Origin: Symbiodinium natans
Taxonomy: Eukaryota; Sar; Dinophyceae; Suessiales; Symbiodiniaceae
Length of the DNA: 43,732 nucleotides
Direction of reading: 5' to 3'
Assembly (NCBI GenBank): GCA_905221605.1
Contig: CAJNDS010000595.1
Span: 64,001 to 107,732, forward strand
Within the stretch, counting starts at the first letter, position 1, and the number at the start of each line of letters is the position of its first letter. Shown piece by piece: positions 7,901 to 15,453 of the stretch. A model generated the notes under the pieces. That model ran no database searches. It saw only the letters and a list, made by a program, of their open reading frames with translations, and was not told the DNA's origin. Both the position numbers and the translations under genes were made by a program.

Positions 7901-10889
7901 CACATGCTGATGCTCCTGAGTCTAGGAGTCCTAGCTGCTCACCTGCAACAGGCTTTTGACACGCTTGTCCACTCAACATAGGGTACAGGCTGAGAGCCTT
8001 CGCCGCAGCGGGCGCTGATGCTGTCAACTGCTTGATGGCTGCCGTTACCTCCTTAAACATGTTCTGGCGTGCTTCTTCACTGATGTCGGAGCCTGCCCGA
8101 TCTGAGGCCTGAGTGGCTGCAGCAGTTTCCACTGCAGACGTGGTACTCGCTGCAGGCTTACCGGCATCACCCTTTTTAGCACCCTTTTTTGTTTTTCCTT
8201 TTGACTTGCTGGCGTCTCCTTGATCGGCGGCCTGCTGAGGGTAGGGGCACGCTTCCCTGAAATGCTCTGTTGAAGAACAGTTGAAGCAACGTTTATCCCC
8301 TTTTCCAAGCACCGAATGCGCAAACGTGCATGACCTGCCATAATGACACCCTCCCGTTGACAGCCAGTGTTTGCACTTAGACTTGCCAGTCTGACCCTTG
8401 CCCTTTTGGGAGTCCTGGGGAGTGTCAAGTTTAGCAGCCTTTGGGTTTTTGGCAGCGCCACTGTCAAGGGCTTCTAGTTCAGCTTGGAGCATGCTTGCCA
8501 AATCGCACACTTTCGGTAAGGTTGGAACCACATCAATGTTTTGGGAATACCGAAATGAAGAAAGTCTGAAGACGACTTCCGTGTGCCTGGCTAGCGCCTT
8601 TGCAGTCAAGCCGTCCAGCCCTGCCAGCAATAAGGTTGGGTCAGGGATGCTAACCTCGAGTTGTTCGGCACGCCGGCGCCAACGGCTCCACCTTTTGATC
8701 TGCTTCAGGGCATTGGGAACATCTGAGGCACTTTCCGGGCTAGTAAGAAATCTCAACAATGCAGAGCGTTCCTTAAGACCCCCTGGTTGATACGTGCAGT
8801 AAACCAGAGCCACTGCGTCAATGCACGTCATCTTCTGAGTGGACACCAGTTCATCCTTCAACGCGTTTGGAACCGCGCGGAGAATCAATTGCAAGCCACG
8901 TTGCTCAACCCTAGCGAACTTGGTACCCTCAAAACGAGCAGGGGATTCAGGTCTCATTGACAACCTGGCTACCGGAGTGGCGCGAAGCCAGGCTTGATAG
9001 TAATCCGTTGCTGCCTGAAGGACCTGGTCCCACCACTGTACGCTAGTGGCACTCAAGTCGCGCATGGTCGGTCCTGATAGTGTGAGCCAATCTCCTGCCA
9101 ACAATGGAGAGAGGTCCTTATCCGCTTCATTGATCACCAGTTTTGGCAGCTCCGCCAATGAGGTTTTCACCTCTTCTGCTCTGACCTCCCCATCCCCGTA
9201 CGACGTGAGGGCCTTTTTCATGCTGTCAAAGAACCATTCAAGACCCTTGGATACCTGATCACCGCTCCTGGAGCCCTGATTCGCAGGCACATCGCCACTG
9301 GACCCAAGACCCTGAATGAGAGGATCGCCGCCACTACTCTTGTACTCCGGACCTGGCTGAGCGCTACCGCTACACTCCTGACCCATTCGAATTTCCTCCG
9401 AAAGTCCTGGAGGTGCTGTGAGCGGACTACTTCCCCACAACGCCCCACCTGGTGCTGGCCAAGGATAAGGCACCTGCTTCAGGACTGTCCCCTGTCCTTG
9501 CGCATCCGGGATGGGAGAATGAGGCGGGCCTCCAGGTGGTGGTTTGATTTCAGTTCCACCTGGTGACAGCGGGTACACAATCCTGGGCTTACAGGGGTTC
9601 ACGAAAGACTCAGGCGAATTCCTAGCAGGAGCCTCAAACACAGGAGCCCTTACTGGCACAGGATCTGAGATGGTGGCTCTCAGTGCCCTAGATCCCTTTA
9701 TGTCTTGCGCCCTGCCCTCCGACGTGGCCCTCTTCTTAGCCGGGCTCGCACTCCTAGACCGCACGAGTTTGCTCCCAGAGTCAGTGGCCTCAAAAGGAGA
9801 GTGAGCTCTTCCGTCAAAGATGTTCTGACTTTTAGGCTGCACGGGTGTGCTGGGCTTACGAGTGCTTAGGGGTTGCAACTGCAATCCATCCGACGTTAGA
9901 CGCCAGGCGTGTGGAACTCCAGCAACCTCCACCACCCCCGTTTGTTCCCCAAGGCCGGAGCCCTGATCAGCGTGCCCAGAAACATTTGACGGATCTGCTG
10001 AGGCCTCATCTCTACCGTGGCTCCTTGATGTTTCCACGGCCTTCCTACCACGAGCTACTGAGGCAGAGGACCCTTCACCATGCTGCGCTGCCGTTGTTCC
10101 ATGATGGCCACCATCACCCTGCGAAGCACTAATTCTTACACTGGCAGCGAAGTTTCCAGCAAGAGCACGCGCATCTGCTTCAGTTGAGGCCTGTTGGGCA
10201 ACCCTGGCTCGCTCATCAAGACGGCTCTGTCTAGCCTCCATGGCCTCCAACCGATCAAAGAGCTGCGTGAACAAGGGGGCCATCTGCGCTTGCACGATGT
10301 TGCTTACCTGTTGCTGCACCAACTGGCTCACGTTTGCTTGCAAAAGAGACACCTCAACCGGAATCCCCCCAGACGTGACCGGAGCGGGCGCTGGATTGGT
10401 CACACGACCTCCGGACCCCCCAGCTGCCAACTGGGGCACGCGATCATCCCGGTCCACATCCATGGCGTTGGTGGGCAGCAAGCTCTGATCGTTCCGCCGA
10501 TCACACGGTCCACTTTCTACCCCCCGAGGCAACATCCTGTTGTAGTCCGGCACCAGCTCCTCATCATCAATCTCCCAGTGTGCTCCCTTTTCCATGCGAG
10601 ACAACTCACTGTGCCCTGGAGACTGTGGTAAAAGTCTGGCTACCGGAGCGGGAGCTTGGCGTTCTTGTAGGGGCCTACGGTCAACTTGCTCATCCTCCAT
10701 GGCGGGATCTGATGGTGCCTGCGTCGGCAGTCCCTGGTCATACTCCGGCTCCTTAGGGTCGTCACTCACTCCCCCAAGCAGCATGGGATCAATAGCAGAA
10801 ACCTCGGACTCCTCACCCTCCATCGCACGATTGACCGACTCAGCCCAACTTGCGGAAGCCATGGCAGTGGGTTCGAGCTTTGGGCTCAT
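960..10889 (-). CDS. Gag-Pol polyprotein of a copia retrotransposon with extra methyltransferase-like and dioxygenase-like domains
   Basis: 3309 residues, no internal stop or frameshift. Order by residue: Pro/Ser-rich N-terminus with a predicted coiled coil near 190-245; a copia Gag-like helical region 552-809; CCCH finger C839, C848, C854, H858; CCHC knuckle C868, C871, H876, C881; protease DSGA at D990; methyltransferase-like region 1185-1390; integrase with H1457, H1462, C1469, C1472 and D1496, D1622, E1658 (D-D-35-E); 2OG-Fe(II)-oxygenase-like region about 1887-2015; Cys pairs at 2136/2139 and 2150/2153; reverse transcriptase from about 2361 with D2469 and YVDD at 2612-2615; RNase H with D2798, E2837, D2872; membrane segment about 2998-3022 in a C-terminal extension. 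The first ATG lies inside the tRNA primer site; M10 (ATG at 10862-10860) has a stronger GCCATGG context and may be the true start. Core catalytic residues are all present, so the copy looks functional. Confidence 0.95.
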   Translation of the reverse strand: MSPKLEPTAMASASWAESVNRAMEGEESEVSAIDPMLLGGVSDDPKEPEYDQGLPTQAPSDPAMEDEQVDRRPLQERQAPAPVARLLPQSPGHSELSRMEKGAHWEIDDEELVPDYNRMLPRGVESGPCDRRNDQSLLPTNAMDVDRDDRVPQLAAGGSGGRVTNPAPAPVTSGGIPVEVSLLQANVSQLVQQQVSNIVQAQMAPLFTQLFDRLEAMEARQSRLDERARVAQQASTEADARALAGNFAASVRISASQGDGGHHGTTAAQHGEGSSASVARGRKAVETSRSHGRDEASADPSNVSGHADQGSGLGEQTGVVEVAGVPHAWRLTSDGLQLQPLSTRKPSTPVQPKSQNIFDGRAHSPFEATDSGSKLVRSRSASPAKKRATSEGRAQDIKGSRALRATISDPVPVRAPVFEAPARNSPESFVNPCKPRIVYPLSPGGTEIKPPPGGPPHSPIPDAQGQGTVLKQVPYPWPAPGGALWGSSPLTAPPGLSEEIRMGQECSGSAQPGPEYKSSGGDPLIQGLGSSGDVPANQGSRSGDQVSKGLEWFFDSMKKALTSYGDGEVRAEEVKTSLAELPKLVINEADKDLSPLLAGDWLTLSGPTMRDLSATSVQWWDQVLQAATDYYQAWLRATPVARLSMRPESPARFEGTKFARVEQRGLQLILRAVPNALKDELVSTQKMTCIDAVALVYCTYQPGGLKERSALLRFLTSPESASDVPNALKQIKRWSRWRRRAEQLEVSIPDPTLLLAGLDGLTAKALARHTEVVFRLSSFRYSQNIDVVPTLPKVCDLASMLQAELEALDSGAAKNPKAAKLDTPQDSQKGKGQTGKSKCKHWLSTGGCHYGRSCTFAHSVLGKGDKRCFNCSSTEHFREACPYPQQAADQGDASKSKGKTKKGAKKGDAGKPAASTTSAVETAAATQASDRAGSDISEEARQNMFKEVTAAIKQLTASAPAAAKALSLYPMLSGQACQKPVAGEQLGLLDSGASACVRPQESPDEVVGWRTVALAEGETTMGVNRWGTLLGASTSEPIVAMAKLVRMGFHIAWRNKTCTVVHPELGRVPVMIVEGCPRVNRHVALDLIRRIELWEERMGERSRRQDERVALVQQKMTGKSAHDVAEGLCRALWDGDAEVTTAWTEALMNAMFPETPDRIKKEVSTHIAHTPEALCWNRRKRRSIERSRGVLLHLCCGSCRGEFQATAARHGMYVLDVDCKENLNSPQTMSYLMKLAALGKFKGVLSGLPCRTRSMLRNRPPGPPVIRSRVGEGRWGLGTADSREQAKMLEDDCLLMRTLLLKVVASTGLRLRYQDSPPLFSLVENPSDPVSVLGPAASDLPSLWVTPEWQTVQEFLQVRLFHINQGPLGHCRIKPTTISAHGLYWPQWARDIRDMTCFPVYGGADDSSSWAAWAPGLKAAVREAIENVGDVWKRYQADPEALRALAPRKVRTSFADHVASGHVPFRADCRHCLEGRLRARPHRRQPAAESFVLSLDLMGPHRGGRDEVLDEVRYALVAVYTFPETLGVGGVAAPNDPDHGPPVDPEVQPWEEPEEPDPEEAAVAEAPVDLSDEAELPRVPMVELLWVEPLRRKTEAETLRATKRIKAAISLLGLPIVRIHTDAGKEFCNKSFRAWCSDNAFVKSCTGADDFRSNGRVENAIGVLKGRARTLLRAADSEWQDWPFAVRHAAAQHRMFNFQRLGWKTEGLKPFNALVHVQERSWRIGEWGRRAVPARILAPAQEVERAYVVRTEDGNLRNVKVLFGGVREGPPVADDASPDALDAVEAPMPPLIPRRVRGKSPGLGVVERPLGAVAKVGAAQNRLRLAHAEDEAASFLAAASQYQSQSASAVLLRSSLVAAATQGRTERSAAGRVIMFGAYSRGGIRGVSAATTQCPGLSALAVRIIKEAAPRAPFTSIALLMQTCALPHKDKYNLPQNNIIVPLELPSPGNGGGIWIEDSQGHDLREVRTGLWVRGRVVDLQKFQPFLLDPHKWHSAQPWTEGTRVLLVAFSVKGSLLLTSAERLQLQEAGFMLPDAPDAREGGGSPDGESGFSEFAEPHFSQNPKKPNITCAAPQKHVSFAEEPECVHVPWNAESEAGVVERSPAPAGVGAGDADEVGVGGWRGVDPAPAGEMKTCLVCSACCADPVGVCTLCERYVTQYEASGQDASCPGWGGGGPGELARTGTRAGSIGAGGCDARDAREEPGERSGENQAEDQLRACAEGNGPTDMGCCESLESVEGLTVFEAPECGFFVDATSCEEDSSIGCMWDGEGFEAFENRALNLKMMIDRECEFLKREAQTLEDCAVSEEFLVKAVRALGQAQDKAVEKAPEEVEFSLLPDCEILSSHTVPLQEVYKHFHLWRKAAEQELQSLIEEKGAFKRASLADLKRLEERGTKVVMVPGKAIFTRKSGGRFKCRVVICGNFVPQGSGNGDSQGDQASLYAAGCEVSHVRQIAARGARVGWAGFLLDIKTAFLNSLLLDPIKPRTAPPPTMTENPAEIIAVKPPKILIAHGLAKSDEYFLCLRAVYGLPQSPRDWGITRDVTIAGMEIVVPPTDVTPEEMPSLDHSTREALGKVMKLVPSASDSQVWALRVANADCDLQPGPALAWIAVYVDDILIMGPRAVALAVVNKIKAAWETGSMKKIPQLIEGTASFFGIEFAWRGNQLILGQQGYIQDLMKRYPHVKLQTTPLPPGNFEIPELAVEEKDPNALRACQTSLGEMLWIATRTRPDLMYGVSKLASEMSRNPVATLPYIEHLLGYLFNTVDVALVYGPKVPTLGESGSVATVSGANVLEVHTDAGFAPLAGRSQECAILFQEGAIVTWLSSKQPFTAQSTAESELLSTMTGFNVGRAHQLLASELCGGDVRLVVLNDNQACLQIIQVDNASWRTRHLRIRAAALKEQYLADQVVVGYVSSSRNGADLGTKSVPLQRLQELMQVLGLGSLKDQGTLSPAPVANQSGVSVSQRALVSVVLLLCATEAETVRTEPDLSSEREWDFTIFICMVAVCSIVVWEALKWLLRKGIWTFWVKLWGNRDIEEPEAELDTLSEVQPDHEDDLRELPQIGPPIPRPHEEPERQIAQMPVPQEVIRYVDDEVLIFAERAQAQEFERLTRVGAIEAGLRNRNLGQRIYREEPDIEPPEAPPLPPRPVQRADSEGVHREADARSQREQIAFPQAPLRPHLVWPVPVQLPNHEVLRTASPWGGPLSAVFQVPPAGVRDHFIYDAHRRPNVLIRWHGMPRLRLFCPSDARLPEVIRRQSLTGRRRTLIVHADGRTELRDDRFDDPTNARHCYDNAWRGRTELELRPEQNE
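4845..5231 (-). other. 2OG-Fe(II)-oxygenase-like domain inside the polyprotein
   Basis: Residues about 1887-2015. The iron-binding signature H-x-D is H1928-K-D1930 (PHKDKYN); a strand with a GGGIWIED turn follows; the distal histidine is H1994 in KWHSAQPW and the 2-oxoglutarate-binding arginine is R2004, ten residues on. This spacing and the flanking beta pattern match the double-stranded beta-helix of 2OG-Fe(II) dioxygenases (AlkB/prolyl-hydroxylase class). It sits between integrase and reverse transcriptase. The substrate cannot be told from sequence; nucleic-acid demethylation is one possibility, protein hydroxylation another. Confidence 0.7.
6720..7337 (-). other. Cytosine-methyltransferase-like domain inside the polyprotein
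   Basis: Residues about 1185-1390. VLLHLCCGSC (1190-1199) resembles the SAM-binding motif I loop; VLDVD follows as a motif II-like acidic strand; GLPCRTRS places a Pro-Cys pair at 1249-1250 as in motif IV of C5 methyltransferases; ENP at 1324-1326 matches the ENV of motif VI; CRIKPTTI near 1372 could be a motif VIII remnant. The motifs are in the right order but diverged (LCCGSC for the usual FxGxGG, GLPC for GPPC), so activity is uncertain. It lies between protease and integrase. Confidence 0.6.
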
Positions 10890-10893
10890 AACC
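10882..10893 (-). promoter_or_regulatory. Primer-binding site matching the tRNA-Met anticodon arm
   Basis: Directly after the 5' LTR the element strand reads GGTTATGAGCCC. Its complement GGGCTCATAACC is the anticodon stem-loop (CAU) of tRNA-Met, not a tRNA 3' end; a normal site would begin TGG. Drosophila copia and yeast Ty5 are known to prime from such a 5' half of initiator tRNA-Met. The site contains the first ATG of the polyprotein frame. Confidence 0.85.
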
Positions 10894-11145
10894 CTTGTGG
10901 GTTAGAGCTCGGCTCAAGCACTCACGGACGGTTTTCAGACCCAAGCAGCAAAGAAAGCTCTCGGTGTTTGACTTCTTCTTTTGAAGCTTATTTGGAAAAG
11001 CGTGTGATGTTGACTCTGTACACTTAAATGTTTTGTCATCTCACATGTGCTGTGTCTGGGCCTAAAGCCGCAGAACAACATAGATGCATGCCAAGACCCG
11101 ATGACCCGATGCTGGCGAGATACCTGACGCCCAGGGGCTTTCGCT
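10894..11145 (-). repeat. 5' LTR of the copia element
   Basis: 252 bp, identical by eye to 658-909. It must hold the promoter, whose core motifs I cannot identify. The LTR + strand contains GGCTCAAG, the 3' end of the dinoflagellate spliced leader, but on the antisense strand and without the rest of the leader. Confidence 0.96.
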
Positions 11146-11150
11146 AAAGT
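11146..11150. other. Target-site duplication, right copy
   Basis: AAAGT immediately outside the right LTR; partner of 653-657. Confidence 0.93.
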
Positions 11151-11502
11151 AATTACCCTGGCCCCCCTGACCCCTTGCCGCCCACCTGGCCGCCCCCCTA
11201 GCCCCTCTCGGCCCTGACCACACGCCGGCCGGGGCCTCTTTATTGCCTCGAGGCCTTGACTCTCGGATTCAACCAACATCATGAAACTGAATAAGTTTTG
11301 AAAAGTGGACTGTTGTCTGAGTTTAGGCCTAAACCCTAAAAGGAATAGGTTTGGGTGGCTTTGCCGCCTTGGACGGCGTGGGGTGGGAGAAAAGTGTTAG
11401 ATGGCTCTCCACAATCGGGCCAAAGCTGCTCTTCGGCATCTCACGAAGCTTTCGAGCTTGTTCCGAAACCTAACCTTCACAGCATCTACGCCCTATCACA
11501 GC
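11151..11502. other. Right flank of the retrotransposon, no gene seen
   Basis: GC-rich unique sequence with a single CCCTAAA word near 11333. It was contiguous with the sequence ending at 652 before insertion. No open frame with recognisable content. Confidence 0.5.
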
Positions 11503-11736
11503 AAGCCCTAAGCCCTAAGCCCTAAACCCTAAACCCTAAACCCTAAACCCTAAACCCTAAACCCTAAACCCTAAACCCTAAACCCTAAACCCTAAACCCT
11601 AAACTCTAAACTCTAAACCCTAAACCCTAAACCCTAAACCCTAAACCCTAAACCCTAAACCCTAAACCCTAAACCCTAAACCCTAAACCCTAAACCCCAA
11701 ACCCTAAACCCCAAACCCTAAACCCTAAACCCTAAC
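11503..11736. repeat. Telomere-type CCCTAAA array
   Basis: About 33 heptamers, begins with CCCTAAG units, with a few CTCTAAA and CCCCAAA variants; ends at a CCCTAACC. Confidence 0.95.
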
Positions 11737-14718
11737 CGCCTGTCTCAAAAAGGGTGGCTCCGCCGGCTGCCCGAGATCGACGAGCCGCCTCTGGCTGAAA
11801 GCTGGGGAGGACCCCCTTAGAGTGGCAGAGTGAAGTCGGGAATTTGGGATGTTCCCCTTATACTAACAGTCCTTAAGAGGGATTATAGTACCCCCGATTC
11901 TATTCCGTTTTAAGGACTGTTCATCCCAACCGGGAATGTTTGAGTGCTGAGTCGGGGTGATGGAAACGTCTCGGCGCGAGCCTGAACCCTTAAGCCGCCT
12001 TAAGCATCTTCAACGCAAGGGAGAGTCGGAGAAGCAACCGGACTCGTTACACCTCTCAGAAATGTGGGTCTTGGCTGTAGCGTTTTAGCTTTTGGTTTTG
12101 TGCAGTTTTAGTTTTAGTTCTTGTAATTTAAGCCTGGCCTCAATGAAGTGCCAGACATGGCATGGCGAACCTGCGCTAGAGTCTAGGCATGAGCTGACCC
12201 GTGCACGGAAGGACCCGAAGATGACCATGGAACTGACCACAGGCGGGGCTTGTGGACGCCCCCCTACGCCCTAAACCCGAAACCCTTAAACACCCGAGTT
12301 TCTGTGTTTATTTTCGAGGTCCCAAGGTTTGAGGGAGCCGCGATCCTCAAAGATGGTTTGTGATCCGATTTGGCTGAAATTGGAAAGTGATTTGGTCATC
12401 TCTTGGATCCCTCACCCGCGTGTCCAATCAATGCTTGCTAGGAAAAATGTCTGTGTCTCTTTCTCTCCCTCTCTCGCTATCTCTCTGGCTCTCTCTGTTT
12501 TTGCTGCCCTGGGCGCAGCCAATGGAATCCGGAGGGCGCCGCAGCTTTTCATCGTATCAACCTGTCAATCCAGGCGAATGCGCGGAAAGCGGCGGTGTCG
12601 TGCCAACTGGATAGATGGCCAGGCCGGTGTGGTTTGGTTGGGGGGGGCAGGCCCAACATGCAAAAGCATTGAGGGGTTTGGGCTTGGCAGTCATATGCAG
12701 TCATGTTTACTTTTTCATAGCTCGCTGTTTCTTCGGGCTTGCGATTTGTGACAGCAGCACGATCAAGCGGGATGGCCCGACGGGTCCTGCATGCCGGTAG
12801 CACCGACCGCAATCAGACTACACAAACACACAAGCATCACTATAGATATCCCTAGCATGCAGCCCTGCAGCCATAGAAGTGCATGACTCAGGAGGCGCTG
12901 GATGGTGGCTACGTGCGAAGCCCTGTGCGGCACGCAAACCGCCGCAATCCGGAGGCCATCCGGCCAACCACTTGCCTGACATGGTGGTTCCTTTGTAGTT
13001 CCTGAGTAGCTCCTTTTCAGTGGCTCTTAACTGCATTGGGAACATTCTAGAGTTTAGGTGTTAACAAAGAACATGTCTAGGTGCTTTTCCCCTGCAGTCT
13101 TGTGGAGATATGTGAAGTCTGCGGTTGTTCGGGATTAGAGCACAGTGCTGAGAAGACCCTCGAAGCAATGTGTGTGGCTCGCATGCAGCCAGAGCCACTC
13201 TGCAGATGCTGAACCAGCATGTCTGCAGTGTGCGCTGTTGTTGCTCTGCGGGCTCTGGACCCCAGTGCTGCAACCAGACAGTGGCGTTCCGGAGTCTTTC
13301 TACATCCGCACCGCAGACAGCCGGAATCCCTGCAACCCCCGGTGTAAGTTGTGTTATTGAACTCGCTGCCGAGATTCGTGCCGAGATTCGTGAGAGCATG
13401 CGTATCTACCTGCACAGAAAGAGATCCTCGCGTCCACATTCGCACTTAGATGAAGCAACTTGCAATCACAGCAGGCGCAGATGAGGTGTGACATGCAGCG
13501 TTTAAAATCAGCCAGCAAAAGCAGCCCGCACCAGCCGGCACGTCCAGGCACAGGCGTCTCCCGACTCCCACAGCTCGACGCCGCTGCCGCTTACAACCCC
13601 TGCGCGACTCGGCCTTCGGGGGGGGGGGGGGGGGGGCTCTTTGGACCCCATTGCTACTTCGTAGTTTGCTTCGGAATGTTCTGCTTGATGTACTTCTAGA
13701 TGCACTTCTTGATGCACTGATGTACTTCTTGATGTACCCCCCCATCCGACGCAGGCCGGCCATGGTCAGAAGGTTTCCTCAGCTCGGAGCAGCAACACAC
13801 GAGAGGATGCCTGAACCTACAATCTACATCCCTTTTGGCAGAGGGTATGGATCATATTGGACCATCTCGTTCCTCACGCCACGCGAGATGCCCCAACTCC
13901 CTCAACCCAGCCCATACATCCTGAAGACCGTTTCCTCGAAACCAAAAACAAATGCTGCCCGACCCCAGCACCCTAGTCAAGTCAAGTCTTCAATTGAGCC
14001 TTTCCGATGAAGCCTCCTGAGGTTCAACCGCCCGGGGGCGCGCAGCGTGTCACCAGCTCGCTCGGCAGCGGGAGGCACGGCAAGAACAGCCCAGAACTCT
14101 ATGCCTCAATGACCTAGTTGCCGGAAAGGTCTGGCCCAGAGATTTGTCTGCGCCATTCGTCTCTGGACTTTAAAGCATCTTGAAGCGATGTGAAGACGTC
14201 AGTTTTTGTGAGCACGACACGCAGGCAGATGTTTGGCACACTCGTACGTGGCTGGCTTTGTTATCATGATGTTTTTCTTCGGCTTTGTTTGCCTACGGTC
14301 CACTCTCTCCGACCCGACCTGTTCCTTCAGCCGGGCGCACCCTCAGAGTCCGAAGCATCTTGAGCACCTAAGTAGGTGCTGGCAGCACTGGCGGGTCGGT
14401 ACCCGTGCCATTGGGCATGCGTACGTCGGGGCGCCCGTGGTTCAGGTTTGCGTTCTCAGACTTCGGGGCTTTGACCTGGGTTTGCGGGTTCTTGCCAGAG
14501 TTCAACGCATAAGTTAAACGGCTCCTCAGGGTTTGAGCGCCTTCTGGATCTTCTGCCTTCTGTCAAGCGGCCGTGCTCATGGGCCCCACAAGGGCCAGAA
14601 GGGCCAGTTCTCGATCAAGCCACTTGCTGGGCTGTTTGGGCCTTTGAACTTTCAGGTGCAGCAGCGAGTGTCTCATGAGGTGGAAGAAGCAAGCAACTTT
14701 GGAACATGTTCCCCGCAG
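11737..14718. other. Long stretch without an identifiable gene
   Basis: Mixed GC-rich sequence. It contains a pyrimidine-rich CTCTCT stretch (12440-12500), a weak open segment at about 12877-12992 that could be an exon, a G run at 13618-13637 and a small direct repeat of TTGATGTACTTC words at 13685-13737. Several open frames overlap on both strands and none shows a recognisable domain. Confidence 0.5.
13618..13637. repeat. G homopolymer
   Basis: About 20 consecutive G, potential quadruplex and assembly-length uncertainty. Confidence 0.9.
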
Positions 14719-14757
14719 CTGGGCTCGAATCGCTCGAATCGGAGCTTGACAGACGCC

Positions 14758-15453
14758 ATGCCAAAGAAGGCTGCAAGCAAGGCGAGCCAGCCGGCAGACC
14801 AGAACCGCAACAAGCAGCTGAATCCAAACCGCCCGGAGTACTGGCAAAGCCGAGGCTACCCGGAACGCCCGGCGGAGTACAAGCAGTTGATCGAAGAAAG
14901 GCGTTCAGCAGGCCGGCGCGAAGCTGCAATCAACCAAGCGGCCCATGAGTCGCGCGACTCGGCTGCGGCTATCGGCCGAGTCATGCGAAAGATCGAGGCG
15001 GCCACGAAAGAGGCCTTTGGCGGGCAGGCCAGGGTGGAGAAGGGCGGCTCAAGGCACAAGCACACAAACTTGGCCGGGGCCGATTTGGACTCGAAGGTGG
15101 TCTTGCCGGGGAACCGGCCCATGACAACGTCGGATCGTGACAAGCTGACAGGGTGTCTCGGCAAGCAGTTTGAGAGCGTGGACACATCAAATCCTCGCAT
15201 CCATCGCCTGGGAGGAGGTGCCTGCTCCGTGGATGTGGTTCCAGTGCACTCCACGTACGCGCCCGCCAACTTCCATGCTGGCTTGCCCAAGAACGGCTTT
15301 CAGCAGAATCCCAAGGCCCAGAAGGCAGTCCGAGACGTGAAGCTCGAAGCCGAGGAGCGCGGCACCCCTTTGCGGGGGTTTGCTGTCGAGAACGCTGTAC
15401 TTCGACATCAGCACCTCGGCTTTCCCTTGCAATGTTCGCATGTCGCAGGATAG
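14758..15453 (+). CDS. Nucleotidyltransferase-fold protein, 231 residues
   Basis: The start is chosen at ATG 14758, after a good 3' splice acceptor-like CCCCGCAG ending at 14718 where cis- or trans-splicing could occur; an in-frame ATG at 14533 gives a low-quality N-terminus. Residues 1-30 are basic and end in LNPNRPEYWQ. The centre has the Pol-beta-type nucleotidyltransferase signature: a Gly-Ser (97-98), then an acidic D-x-D at D109 and D111 (ADLDSKV), then a third acidic strand at D159 (CSVDVVPV). This is the layout of minimal nucleotidyltransferases such as CCA-adding, OAS-like and MNT proteins. A Lys/Arg/Glu-rich helix occupies about 45-85. The substrate is unknown. The last dozen residues look less natural, so the last exon boundary may be earlier and the gene may continue across an intron. 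Confidence 0.65.
   Translation: MPKKAASKASQPADQNRNKQLNPNRPEYWQSRGYPERPAEYKQLIEERRSAGRREAAINQAAHESRDSAAAIGRVMRKIEAATKEAFGGQARVEKGGSRHKHTNLAGADLDSKVVLPGNRPMTTSDRDKLTGCLGKQFESVDTSNPRIHRLGGGACSVDVVPVHSTYAPANFHAGLPKNGFQQNPKAQKAVRDVKLEAEERGTPLRGFAVENAVLRHQHLGFPLQCSHVAG

Larger units (their letters stand above)
653..11150 (-). mobile_element. Complete Ty1/copia-type LTR retrotransposon
   Basis: The element lies on the - strand. It is bounded by a 5-bp target-site duplication AAAGT (653-657 and 11146-11150), has two 252-bp LTRs identical by eye, a tRNA-Met-like primer site next to the 5' LTR, a purine tract next to the 3' LTR and one uninterrupted 3309-codon frame. The order protease, integrase, reverse transcriptase, RNase H defines Ty1/copia (Pseudoviridae-like) rather than Ty3/gypsy. 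Identical LTRs and an intact frame indicate a recent insertion and a potentially autonomous copy. The polyprotein is more than twice the usual copia length of about 1300-1500 residues, because of a long N-terminal region, two extra enzyme-like domains and a C-terminal extension. LTR ends (AGCG...CAAG on the element strand) are not the usual TG...CA. Confidence 0.95.

Noticed and set aside
1078-10905. Many open frames of 60-250 codons on the + strand across the retrotransposon
   Set aside because: They are antisense or shifted shadows of the polyprotein frame, whose catalytic motifs are unambiguous.
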